Below, piece after piece: positions 21,864 through 32,941 of a DNA stretch of 64,000 bases. Numbering within the stretch: the stretch's first letter is position 1; every line of letters starts with the position of its first letter. The position numbers were made by a program, and so were the translations under genes. Under the pieces are notes generated by a model. That model searched no databases. It was not told the origin of the DNA and was given only the letters and a program-made list of their open reading frames with translations. The stretch is from Lolium rigidum (Eukaryota; Streptophyta; Magnoliopsida; Poales; Poaceae): contig NC_061509.1 of NCBI RefSeq assembly GCF_022539505.1, positions 210,018,254-210,082,253 on the forward strand, read 5' to 3'.

Positions 21864-24800
21864 TCGTCTTACAAATAGAGATCACATGATCCATATTACA
21901 CAGATAGTTGATCTATTGATCAATCCTACACAAAGTTCATAGTTTCATAGCGGAAGCGTAAAGTAGAAGGGACTCGCTAGTCCACAGGCCAACGTCTGAC
22001 GTCAGAAGATTCCCTAGTTGTCGTGTACGTCCTGCTGGTCGTCCTCTTCATACTGCTGTTCTGCTTCATAGTCTGGCCATTTGAATAGCCAGGGACACAG
22101 CCGTGAGTACTTTAAAGTACTCGCAAACTAATACTAATGTAAGAGCTAACCATTCTAGTAAGGGGTGCTAAGCTCTAGTTTATTTTGCATAAAGCCAATT
22201 TTAGTTCACAAACATTTTTGTAAACAACTCTTCATGTGCTAACTAACTCAAGTGGGAACATTAGTGTCATTCCCACAACTCTGTTGTGATTCAAAGTCAA
22301 GGTCACCTTTCAAGTTCAAAATCACAAGTCACCCTTCACATGTCACATTTTTGAAAATGGTCTGATGACGGAACAGTATGGCCTTTCCAACTGTCCATAA
22401 CCGAGGACGCGGCTATTCGAATAGGTTTAACTCTGCAGAGGTTGTACACTTGTGCCACAACAATTGCAATAGCTCGTCAGGGGAATCGGCCCTGATTTAT
22501 CGTACGCGATGCGCGAACTACCAATCATAACCTTTCATTTACATACCCTAGTATAGGCACCTCTCCCCATGAGCTTGGCCTCCCAGTGAAGACTGACGAT
22601 CAGCCTGGGAACTGCACAGGGCTTGGGCCGGACATTCACCTCATTTCGCATCATATCATATCATCTCAGTTGTTTGTGGTAGAGGCAGCTTTCGGCCTAA
22701 CCCCGATGACGCTTGTTTAGAGGGAACCCATACTAAGGCACACAAACTTCCAGTTAAGCCCTACCCAGATTCAGGTATTGTGGGGGTACATGTAAAATTG
22801 GAATGGTATCGCATCCGAACCCAACCATCAGTGTTTTTGTAAAATTCACCAAGTCATTTACCAGTCATATCCCCCTTCAAAAATCTTTCAATAGAATGAC
22901 TCATCATTCCAAGGTTTTCAAAGTCATTTCACACACACTTGTTCCCATATGGAGTAGTCACTTTCAAATTAGCACTAGCATCTATGTATGAGGGGTGCTA
23001 AGTATTTTGCTTTGCTTCTAGGCTAACTTTGATACTCTTGTACTAATCCAATACTAACCAAGTGAATCTTGAATCAAAAAGTACTTTGATAAAACAAAGT
23101 AAATAAGGCTTGTAAAGTAAAGCTGGAAGATAGGATCATAAGCATAAAGTAAATAAGGTAAGGCCTTGCTCATAGTGAGCTTTGCAAGTTGCAAGATTAT
23201 TATCTTGTATTGGGGTCAACTTGCAAAGGTCTAGCTTGCATTGGTAATAGCTTGCTAACTTGACTACTCTAGTAAACTTCTTTACTTTGACCAAAGTTAA
23301 CTATAAAAGTAAATCCTTTAGAAAAAAAAAACCAGTAAACTTGTAAAGTAAAAACTTGGGATGGGTTCGTATAAGAAAAGATAAAAATCATGGTGCCTTG
23401 CCCCAAATGGGCTTTGCACTTTGCTAGAATATTAGCTTGCAACATTGTAACTTGCATTGGTATTGGCTTGCATAGTATTTTAGCTTGCATGGGTAATAGC
23501 TTGCAAGAGTATAGCTTGCCTTGGTTGAAGTGAGGGGTCCAAATTTTCTTCTCCTTCCTTGTTGTAGAAGTCCTCCTCTTCCGGATACTCCTTGGTACTA
23601 GCGTCTAAAATACGAATACGGGGTATACAATCATCATACCAAACTTACATACTAAACTAAGCACACACAAGTTTTACACAACTTAAACTAGCATCACACA
23701 CTACTATTAAGTGGGTGGATGTTTTCCTCTTATTTAAGAAAAATAATTTCCTCTCATACTAACTTAGGTGTTACTTTCAATTACTTAGAGAAATAATTTC
23801 CTCTCATTATCTTATTAAGATTTAATTTCTCTTATGAATACTATATGACCTAGGTTGACCAAAGTCAACCTCTTCATACTCATCATTGTGAGAAAATGAT
23901 TTAAATGAGGTTCCATCCTCATACTATTTAATACTAACATGGTAGTGATTTAATGTCACCAAATACTCAACATGAGATTGTATAGACCATGGTCCATACC
24001 TTATGTTGACATACTTTAGACCAAGGTTTAAATGAGAGGAAAACCTCTCCTATGATTTAACACATAGTTGTAACTAGGTTAACAACTACCATTGAGGTGA
24101 TTTCACATCCTCAACAGTTTATTGGCTATTCTAACATTACTTGTATTTACACCAATTATTCTATTCACCCAAATACTACAATTGGGGTGCATTGGTTGTG
24201 TTGCTTGAGGAAAATAATTTCCTCTCCTTACATATGTAAATGATAATTTCCATATGGTTCTTGAGAAATACTTTTCTCTTATTGAAGTCTTCTTAAGATT
24301 TAATTCCTCAAACAATCATACATGAAATCATGTTGACCCAAGTCAACCATTCATCATCCTTATTTGAGAAATTGATTTAAATGAGGTAGAGTACCTCATA
24401 CCATTTAATAACACTACATATGATTTAAATCTCTAAGTAATTCATATAAGTGAGTTTGGCCAGGGGTCCAACCATCACATGAATTCATTTGAGACAAGAT
24501 TTAAATGAAGTATAAGACTTCATATGAATTACTTAATAGTTTTGGACAATATTAACTAGTTAAACTAGCCAGGTTATCCACTACTTAAACTAGGGCATGA
24601 TCATGCAAAGTGACCACACCATTTTCTTGCATAAACAATTAGTGTAAGTCAAATGTGAGTTATTGGAGTTGGAATTAACTTCATATCTATTTTGGTTGAT
24701 TTTTAAGAATTATTTGAATGTGCAAAGTCCCTGACTTGTTATTTTTGTCAGATTAATTCTACAAGTAATTTTGAGATGGGACCAGTGGCATTTGATAGAT

Positions 24801-27800
24801 AATTTCACTAGCTTTCCAATGGTATAAAATTTGTTAAAATTGGCCAAGCCAAACAGATTGTATTGAATTTCAAAGTGGGGTTCAGTATTGAAAATGATTT
24901 GAATTGAATTAATTCCAAATTGATTAGGCGGGCTGGCGGGAAAAAAAATGGGCCGAATTAGTTTGAAACGCGGCAGAGTGGAGTTGGGCCGGCCCAGCAG
25001 TGCGTCCAGCGCGCAGCGGGCCAGCTGACAGGGGGACCCACGCGTCAGCGGCGGTGACTTACCGAATCGGTACGGGGCGCTGAGGAACGTTGGATCAGAG
25101 GGGGATCGGACGGCGGTGGATCGTCGTCGTCGATGATGCGAGGGAGGCACTGGCACGGCGGAGGTAGGGGGTCGGAGCGGTCGTCGGAGCTCCGGCGATC
25201 GTCGAAGGGGTGCGCAGCGACGTTGTCGATGATGAGGAACCTCCTGGTAGCAGTGGCGTTTCCTGGGGCGGCCTCCTTCTCCGGTGAGCTTCGGCGATGG
25301 AGAGCGGCGGTGAGGTAGCAATTGGGTGGCTCTGGTGGGCAATGCGGCGAGGCGAGGTGGCTAGGCTACTCAGGGAGGAGAGGGGAGTCGAGAGGCGTGC
25401 TCAATTTGAAGGGAGGGGTGCTCCTTATATAGCAGCGAGGAGAGGCCGAGGGTGCGGGGAAGGTCGACGATGGCGACGGCGTTCTGAGATGCGAAGAGGC
25501 AGGGTGATGGGGGTGCGGGGTAGGCGATGGCTAGGCGGAGCTAGAGCGCGTGAAGGCGAGGTGGGGGACGGTCTGGTTGGCGCGCGCGACGTCGACGCTC
25601 TGGCGGCAGGGTTGCGGGAAGACGGGGACCTGGTCGTCGGCGACGGTGCTCGCGCGGGGCACGGCGCGTGTCTGGCGGGCTCAGGGTGCGGCGGCGAAGC
25701 TCAACGTGCTCCGTGGTGGTCCAAGGGTGGCGCAGAGGGATGGGGCGACGCGTGCTCTGTGGGTGTCCGTGGCGCGCGCACGACGCCCTCGGCATGGCCC
25801 TGGGCTGAGCTGGGCGCGTGCATTTCGGCCTGCTGTCGTCGTTCACCTCGACAGGGGCCTGGCTAGGGAGGTCTAGGGAGGTGAGGTGGAGCCAGTGGAC
25901 AAGGTGGCCAGAGCTGGGGAGGAAGGAGAGAAGGGGAGGAAGAACATGGCCGGCATGGCCATGTACATGCAAGCTAGGCTTGCTCCCTTAGGGTTTCTGT
26001 GGGTGGTGAGGCAGAGAGGGGACAAGGGGACAGGGTAGAGTAGTTAGGAGCAGGTTAGGGTTGGGGAAAACACTATTTCAAATAGTGTTGAATTGATGCC
26101 TATTTGCAAAATGCAAATTCTTGCCGAAATTGGTTTGTGTGCTATGGTTCCAAAATTTGAAAATGGTGTACTTGGTTAGGTTGCAATTGACCAGAGACCA
26201 ACATGTGTGGTGGTGGAATTTTAAAAATCAAAGAATGGCAAGAATGGCTAAGTGGAGATTGTTCCCCATAATAAAAAGTGCCAACTTTGGATGAGCATAG
26301 CAAATGATCAAAAATGATTTTGGCAAGGTGGTCTTTACAAAAAGTGTTCACCTTGATGTGGACTTTGAAATGGTGCAAAGAGTTAGCAAGAGTTAGTTTG
26401 AGAAAGTTGAATGGCAAGGGCTCAAAGTAGTGATCAGGCTATTAATGGCAGATTTGACCAATATCACATGTGATCTCCAATTGAGTTTGAAAATGATTTG
26501 AATTGGGTTTCTTTGATTCCAAAAGTGGTAATAAGTGTTTAGTATCATATTACAATTAATGGTGAAGGCCAAAATGGTCTAGGGTCAAAATTTATAAAAA
26601 TGGCCTACACCATATGTGAGGGTTTTGTGAAGTTCTAACTTTTATTCTTTTATTCCTCTTGGCTTTATTTTGACAAGAGTGAGGTTTATTTGGTGTTAGA
26701 TGGAGTGAGGTGAAGGGTTCAAACCATTTGGAGGCAATGGAGGTGGCTAGGTCAAGGTTTGATAATTTTGGCGAAGTGTGTATTTGAGTGAAGATGAAAT
26801 TATCTCCCTATTTGATTTCTCTCCATTTGAATTGACTTTTCTTGACTCTAATGTGATTCTTGTTAGTTTAGAAACATTTTCAAACCATTGAAACCATTCC
26901 AAAAGGTCTAGCTCAAAGATTTGTAAAATTGGCAAAAACACAGGGAGGTGACATGTCAATTTTTCTTATTCTTGTAAGGTGCTCCCCTTGCTTGACTTGA
27001 GCAAGGTTGAGGGTCACTTCAGGGTTAGATTAGGTTCGAGAGATGGTTTCACACCATTTGGTTAGGGTGGAAGTGCATAGGACAAGAATTGGTGAAAATG
27101 GCTATGTGTCACATATGCCTCTATGCATATGTGGCATTTGATTTTTAATTTGACTAGGCTTGACCCAATTGATGTTGTTGAGTGTTGCAATGGTATATAG
27201 GAGTGATCCAACCATTCAAGTTCAAGTCTTAGGGTCGAGATCCTCAATTTCACCAATTTGATATTTTGCTCTCATATGCCTCTATGGCATTATTACTTTC
27301 TTTTCAAAATCCTTTGTTTCACTTTGGGTTGTGTTTGAGAAGTACTAGATAAGGTTTATGAAGGTTTTCCAATCCTCTAAATAAAGTAGAAAGGCCTAGG
27401 GTAAAGTTTTACAAAAATAGCCATAGGCACATATGCCTCTTTCTTAAATAAGATTTTTCCTTTTTTATTTTATTTCTCAAAGATTGATGACAAGAGGGAT
27501 GGGGTTTAGGGTTTAATAAGTTTTGCAATGGTTCACCACCATTTAGCACAATAAGAAAAGGTAGGGTTCAAGATTTACATATTAAGGCTATAGGCCCACA
27601 GATGGTTTTTCCTTTATTTTAGGTTTCTCAAAATAGATCCAAATGATTTTTGAAAAGGTTAGGGTTTAGGGTTTTTCTTATTTGATTTCTTTCTCTTTTA
27701 ATTTTATTTGGTTTGTGATCTTCACTTGATCACTTCAGGGTTTTAGGGTTTATCACATAAGCATACTAACACTCATCAGGGCAGAAGCACAAGTAATATG

Positions 27801-27906
27801 TATGAGCACTAAGCATAGCACTCTATTTAAGAAAAGTTTTTGTTGGTTCTCATTTTTGGAAAAAGGAAATTCATTTTTGCTTTGTTTTGAAATTTGGGGT
27901 GTTACA
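21864..27906 (-). repeat. 3' LTR of B, main part
   Basis: This part resumes TCGTCTTACAAATAG after element E and ends TTGGGGTGTTACA. On the element strand it holds an AT-rich U3 (27906 to about 25440), a TATA box at 25424-25431, then a GC-rich transcribed section (about 25000-26000 includes both sides) and a long R-U5. GC-rich ORFs at 24.7-26.0 kb are on both strands, differ between the two LTR copies and look like chance ORFs. It aligns with 29673-30407 plus 37149-42462. Confidence 0.92.
25424..25431 (-). promoter_or_regulatory. TATA box in the left LTR of B
   Basis: CTTATATA on the plus strand reads TATATAAG on the element strand, followed by pyrimidine-rich, GC-rich leader-like sequence. 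It would place transcription start about 30 bases further left, making a U3 of about 2.5 kb and a very long R-U5. Confidence 0.6.
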
Positions 27907-28559
27907 AACCCTTCCCCCTTAAACAAATCTCGTCCCGAGATTTTAAGAAGAGTTAGGTTCCTAAGAGAGATTGGGTGATAGGATTTAGCAGGAAACATAC
28001 TTGGCATGTTCTGAGGTGCTTCTTGCGCTTCGGTGGCCGTCATGTTGTAGTAGCGACCGTTGCGGTTGTTCGGGTAGTTTGGAGCATACTTTCTTCTAGT
28101 TGCGATACGGCGCTGCTGCTGTGCAGGTGCAGCGGGGTTGGCGGCAATCTTGGCAAGCTTCTTGGGGCATTCATTGGAGTAATGACCCACAGTTCCGCAT
28201 TCATAGCAGGTTACCGTTGACTTGTCCTTTTGGGCAATGGGTACAGCATTGCTTCCAGTCCTTGGGGTATTGTTGGCGGCTTTCATCGGGCACTTGTTGG
28301 AGTAATGACCAGTAACACCACATTCATAGCAAGTCACATTGGACTTGCCTCTGGGGGCATGGTTGGGTCTTGGGATGAGCTGCTCCAGTGATGCTATCTT
28401 CACGCGGAGGCGAGCAGTGAGGTAATCCTTCTTGGCGTGTTGATGGCGAAGTGCCTTGCGCTCCATTGCACGGATGTTGATGGTGTCAGTCATCTTGGCG
28501 TGCTCAAAGTGCATCTGGTTGGCCTGGGCACGGGAGTTGTTGCGGGTAGGAGGGGCCAT
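27753..28559 (-). CDS. B ORF2: coiled-coil and double zinc-knuckle protein
   Basis: The 268-residue frame starts at 28559. Residues 15-62 are charged and helix-prone. Two retroviral-type CCHC zinc knuckles (CX2CX4HX4C) follow at about residues 77-90 (CYECGVTGHYSNKC) and 118-131 (CYECGTVGHYSNEC). A basic Arg/Asn-rich segment then runs to about residue 172. The knuckles are the nucleic-acid-binding module of Gypsy gag, so this is probably a gag-derived RNA-binding protein. The C-terminal ~50 residues read through the polypurine tract into the LTR, so the natural end may be earlier or the frame may have lost its stop. No gag capsid domain, protease or polymerase follows. Confidence 0.78.
   Translation of the reverse strand: MAPPTRNNSRAQANQMHFEHAKMTDTINIRAMERKALRHQHAKKDYLTARLRVKIASLEQLIPRPNHAPRGKSNVTCYECGVTGHYSNKCPMKAANNTPRTGSNAVPIAQKDKSTVTCYECGTVGHYSNECPKKLAKIAANPAAPAQQQRRIATRRKYAPNYPNNRNGRYYNMTATEAQEAPQNMPSMFPAKSYHPISLRNLTLLKISGRDLFKGEGFVTPQISKQSKNEFPFSKNENQQKLFLNRVLCLVLIHITCASALMSVSMLM
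27907..27920 (-). other. Polypurine tract of B
   Basis: AACCCTTCCCCCTT on the plus strand reads AAGGGGGAAGGGTT on the element strand, directly against the 3' LTR. This is the expected position for plus-strand priming. Confidence 0.85.
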
Positions 28560-28836
28560 CTGAAGATTGAGGTAGATGATGAGATAAGAGGGAAATTTCT
28601 ATGGTTTGTTTGAGTTAAAGTTCAAAAAAGTTCAAAACTTGAAAACTTGAGTAGTGTCGAGGGGGTAAAAACCAGCAACACTTTTTCATTCATACCAGAC
28701 ATCACACATTACAAATCTAACACACCGTTGGTTTGAAGAACCATTCATTCGCTCTACGATACAAAGGGATCCTGATACAATTCACACCTACTTAAGTGCT
28801 GGGGTGATACTACTCTTCCGGGTGGATTCTTCTTCT

Positions 28837-29310
28837 TCACGGGTGGGGTGCTTGGCGAGAGGCGAGGGCGTTGTCCAAATCCCTGCGGGTTTTGTACTGC
28901 CTGAAGTCCTGAGGTGCTTTATAGGGGTTCATCTCCGGGGTTGGGGACATGGTCATCGGTCTTCCCATGGAGTCATGTCTTGGGTAGTAGATGAAGCGAG
29001 TGTTCTTGATCTTGTCCTCATTTTGTCCACACAGACGGGAAATTGCTTCTTGCATAGCTTTGGCTAGTCCTTCCTTCCAAGTGTTTCCTGTTACGGAAAT
29101 CCAGATGGTTTCCCATACCGGGGCATCAAGCTTCCTTCGTAGATCAGTAGAAACGTCCCACTGAGGTGGTTCTCCTAACTGAGCTTTGAGGGGTATTCTG
29201 AAGAACTCGGGGTACGGATGTCCTAGATATTCCACTAGTTGCTTCAACTCCTTTTCAAACTTTAGGTCGCCTTCGGGACCAAGCTGATAGGACTCCCATT
29301 GGTACTTCAT
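28837..29310 (-). CDS. B ORF1: unrecognised 157-residue protein
   Basis: The frame starts at 29310, about 220 bases from the primer site, and precedes ORF2 on the element strand with a gap of ~280 bp. It starts MKYQWESYQLGPEGDLKFEK and has a normal, non-repetitive composition with several Trp residues (PPQWDVSTDL, ISVTGNTWKEGL). It ends in a Pro/Arg-rich tail. I do not recognise a domain. Its position suggests a structural or gag-like role, but that is inference. It could also be the front part of a single protein with ORF2, because the interval between them is short. No signal peptide or membrane segment is apparent. Confidence 0.6.
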   Translation of the reverse strand: MKYQWESYQLGPEGDLKFEKELKQLVEYLGHPYPEFFRIPLKAQLGEPPQWDVSTDLRRKLDAPVWETIWISVTGNTWKEGLAKAMQEAISRLCGQNEDKIKNTRFIYYPRHDSMGRPMTMSPTPEMNPYKAPQDFRQYKTRRDLDNALASRQAPHP

Positions 29311-29527
29311 CTGTGAGCAAAGAGGAGGAGTAAATTAGAGAAGTAGTCAAGTGCGCAAAATTTTATGTAGGCTTGCAAAGGAAGTAGAGTATAGATTTCT
29401 CATTTTTTTGCAAAAGATCTCAAGGGTAAGAGTAAGAACAAGTTTTCACAAATATTCACTTCATTGGTTTTTGAAAATTAAGTTTTTCAGACGTCCATTC
29501 TAACTAGGGTCTCCTAAGGTCAAACAA

Positions 29528-29541
29528 TGGCTCTGATACCA
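29528..29541 (-). other. Primer-binding site of B (initiator tRNA-Met type)
   Basis: TGGCTCTGATACCA on the plus strand reads TGGTATCAGAGCCA on the element strand. This is complementary to the 3' end of initiator tRNA-Met and four bases from the LTR. Confidence 0.92.
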
Positions 29542-29545
29542 ACTT

Positions 29546-30407
29546 TGTCAACACCCGGATTTTTACGTCCAGATGCCTGTTATGCCATACATCGCAATCC
29601 CAGGAATATTGTTGTTGCGAGACATAACAGTTGAATATCATAAGTCATCATTCATTACATACCATAGTCGTCTTACAAATAGAGATCACATGATCCATAT
29701 TACACAGATAGTTGATCTATTGATCAATCCTACACAAAGTTCATAGTTTCATAGCGGAAGCATAAAGTAGAAGGGACTCGCTAGTCCACAGGCCAACGTC
29801 TGACGTCAGAAGATTCCCTAGTTGTCGTGTACGTCCTGCTGGTCGTCCTCTTCATACTGCTTGTTACTGCTTCATAGTCCGGCCATTTGAATAGCCGGGG
29901 ACACGGCCGTGAGTACTTTAAAGTACTCGCAAACTAATACTAATGTAAGAGCTAACCATTCTAGTAAGGGGTGCTAAGCTCTAGTTTATTTTGCATAAAG
30001 CCAATTTTAGTTCACAAACATTTTTGTAAACAACTCTTCATGTGCTAACTAACTCAAGTGGGAACATTAGTGTCATTCCCACAACTCTGTTGTGATTCAA
30101 AGTCAAGGTCACCTTTCAAGTTCAAAATCACAAGTCACCCTTCACATGTCACATTTTTGAAAATGGTCTGATGACGGAACAGTATGGCCTTTCCAACTGT
30201 CCATAACCGAGGACGCGGCTATTCGAATAGGTTTAACTCTGCAGAGGTTGTACACTTGTGCCACAACAATTGCAATAGCTCGTCAGGGGTAACTGGCCCT
30301 GATTTATCGTACGCAGTACGCGAACTACCAATCATAACCTTTCATTTACATACCCTAGTATAGGCACCTCTCCCCATGAGCTTGGCCTCCCAGTGAAGAC
30401 TGACGGT
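29546..30407 (-). repeat. 5' LTR of B, inner piece
   Basis: 862 bp starting TGTCAACACCCGG. It includes the uninterrupted CATAGTCGTCTTACAAATAG that shows the target of E in the other LTR. It is cut after ACGGT by A3. Confidence 0.95.
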
Positions 30408-32006
30408 TGATACGTCTCCGACGTATCGATAATTTCTTATGTTCCATGTCACATTATTGATGTTATCTACATGTTTTATGCACACTTTATGTCATATTCG
30501 TGCATTTTCTGGAACTAACCTATTAACAAGATGCCGAAGTGCCGATTCTTTGTTTTCTGCTGTTTTTGGTTTCAGAAATCCTAGTAAGGAAATATTCTCG
30601 GAATTGGACGAAATCAACGCCCAGGGGCCTATTTTTCCACGGAGCTTCCAGAAGACCGAAGAACACACGAAGTGGGGCCACGAGGTGGCAACACCACGTG
30701 GCGGCGCGGCCCAGGGGGGGCCCGCGCCGCCCTATGGTGTGGCCCCCTCGTCTGGCCCCCGACTCTACCCTTCCGCCTACTTAAAGCCTCTGTGACGAAA
30801 CCCCCAGTACCGAGAGCCACGATACGGAAAACCTTCCAGAGACGCCGCCGCCGCCGATCCCATCTCGGGGGATCCAGGAGATCGCCTCCGGCACCCTGCC
30901 GGAGAGGGGAATCATCTCCCGGAGGACTCTACGCCGCCATGGTCGCCTCCGGTGTGATGTGTGAGTAGTCTACCCCTGGACTATGGGTCCATAGCGGTAG
31001 CTAGATGGTTGTTTTCTCCCCATTGTGCTATCATTGTCGGATCTTGTGAGCTGCCTATCATGATCAAGATCATCTATCCGTAATTCTATATGTTGCGTTT
31101 GTTGGGATCCGATGAATAGAGAATACTTGTTATGTTGATTATCAAAGTTATGCTTATGTGTTGTTTATGATCTTGCATGCTCTCCGTTACTAGTAGATGC
31201 TCTGGCCAAGTAGATGCTTGTAACTCCAAGAGGGAGTACTTATGCTCGATAGTGGGTTCATGCCTCCATTGACACCTGGGACCGTGACAGAAAGTTCTAA
31301 GGTTGTGTTGTGCTGTTGCCACTAGGGATAAAACATTGATGCTATGTCTAAGGATGTAGTTGTTGATTACATTACGCACCATACTTAATGCAATTGTCCG
31401 TTGCTTGCAACTTAATGCTGGAGGGGGTTCGGATGATAACTCTGAAGGTGGACTTTTTAGGCATAGATGCGGTTGGATGGCGGTCTATGTACTTTGTCGT
31501 AATGCCCAATTAAATCTCACTATACTCATCATGATATGTATGTGCATTGTCATGCTCTCTTTATTTGTCAATTGCCCAACTGTAATTTGTTCACCCAACA
31601 TGCTTGTTTGTCTTATGGGAGAGACACCTCTAGTGAGCTGTGGACCCCGGTCCAATTCTCTTTACTTGAAATACAATCTACTGCAATACTTGTTCTACTG
31701 TTTTCTGCAAACAATCATCTTCCACACAATACGGTTAATCCTTTGTTACAGCAAGCCGGTGAGATTGACAACCTCATCTGTTTCGTTGGGGCAAAGTACT
31801 TTGGTTGTGTTGTGCGGGTTCCACGTTGGCGCTGGAATCCCCGGTGTTGCGCCGCACTACATCCCGCCGCCATCAACCTTCAACGTGCTTCTTGGCTCCT
31901 CCTGGTTCGATAAACCTTGGTTTCTTTCCGAGGGAAAACTTGCTGCTGTGCGCATCATACCTTCCTCTTGGGGTTGCCCAACGAACGTGTGAAATACACG
32001 CCATCA
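30408..32006 (+). repeat. 5' LTR of A3
   Basis: 1599 bp, TGATACGTC..ACACGCCATCA. A TATA-like CTACTTAAAGCC lies at about 30778, and is followed by GC-rich sequence and a run of CGCCGCCGCCG. Confidence 0.95.
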
Positions 32007-32017
32007 AGCACATTTTC

Positions 32018-32035
32018 TGGCGCCGTTGCCGGGGA
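32018..32035 (+). other. tRNA-Asp primer-binding site of A3
   Basis: TGGCGCCGTTGCCGGGGA, 11 bases after the LTR end, intact. Confidence 0.92.
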
Positions 32036-32260
32036 GATCAAGACACGCTGCAAGGGGAGTCTCCACTTCTCAATCTCTTTACTTTGTTTTTGTCTTGCTT
32101 AGTTTTATTTACTACTTTGTTTGCTGCACTTAATCAAAATACAAAAAAATTAGTTGCTAGTTTTACTTTATTTGCTATCTTGTTTGCTATATCAAAAACA
32201 CAAAAAAATTAGTTTACTTGCATTTACTTTATCTAGTTTGCTTTATTTACTACTACTAAA

Positions 32261-32941
32261 ATGAGTAATCCTGAAGTTGAAGTTCGTACATTTAAGCAAC
32301 GAGGGGAGAATGTTTGAGAGATGCTTGGTATAGAATTAGCGATGCTCATAATAGATGCACTAAGAAGCACTCCACTATTATTTTACTCGGGAATTTTTAT
32401 GTGGGTATCTCTAGTCTGGAATAGATATGTTCTTGATAGTCTCGCAAAAGGTGATTTCTTAAGTACCCCTGCATTAGAAGCTAGTTGCATTATTGAGAGT
32501 TTATTTGGAATACCCTCTGTTGATAAAGTTAAAACTGAAATCTCTCTTGAAGATGTTATGAAAAAATTGGAGACTATAGAGAAAAATTTTCCAAGTATTG
32601 AAGCTAAATTGGAAATATTACTTGACAAAACTGATGAACTTGATAAATCCTTAGGAGGAATTGATGAAAGAATTAGTGTCCTAGGAACTAATGCTGTCTA
32701 TGATGATCAAATCAATAGGATTGACGAACTTGAAAAAGCTATGGGAACCTTGGGTTCAACATTTTCTTCTCTTAAATATAAGGAGAAAGCTTATGTGGGT
32801 AAGGAGCAAAAATTTATGTATGTCTCTAAAGTGCCTAGACCAAAGAAGTATTATTATAGGCCTAAAATTGACAAAGCCCTTAGTACCACTATGGATGGGG
32901 GAGCTCATGATAACGATGCATCACCCTTTGATAATACTTGA
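32261..32941 (+). pseudogene. A3-specific ORF with coiled coil, one in-frame stop
   Basis: The frame starts at 32261 (MSNPEVEVRTFKQRGENV), in the same context as the A2 gag start (MANPENTK), and ends at TGA 32939-32941 after DNT, the same last residues and stop as the A2 protease. A single TGA at 32315-32317 breaks it; from the ATG at 32321 it is open for 206 residues. Residues from there show a hydrophobic stretch (STPLLFYSGIFMWVSLVW), a charged heptad-rich region likely to be a coiled coil (about 65-150) and a basic tail (PRPKKYYYRPK). No protease DLGAS, no zinc knuckle and no gag SLRGRAKDW are present. I cannot name a domain. It may be a trimmed gag, an env-like remnant or a separate structural protein. 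Confidence 0.72.

Noticed and set aside
21229..21894. Minus-strand 221-residue ORF in the LTR of element E
   Set aside because: It ends in Ser/Pro and trinucleotide-repeat sequence and lies wholly in an LTR.
24710..25972. Long GC-rich ORFs on both strands of the B LTR (and at 39241-40545)
   Set aside because: They overlap on opposite strands, change length between the two LTR copies and lack any domain. GC bias of the LTR leader region explains them.
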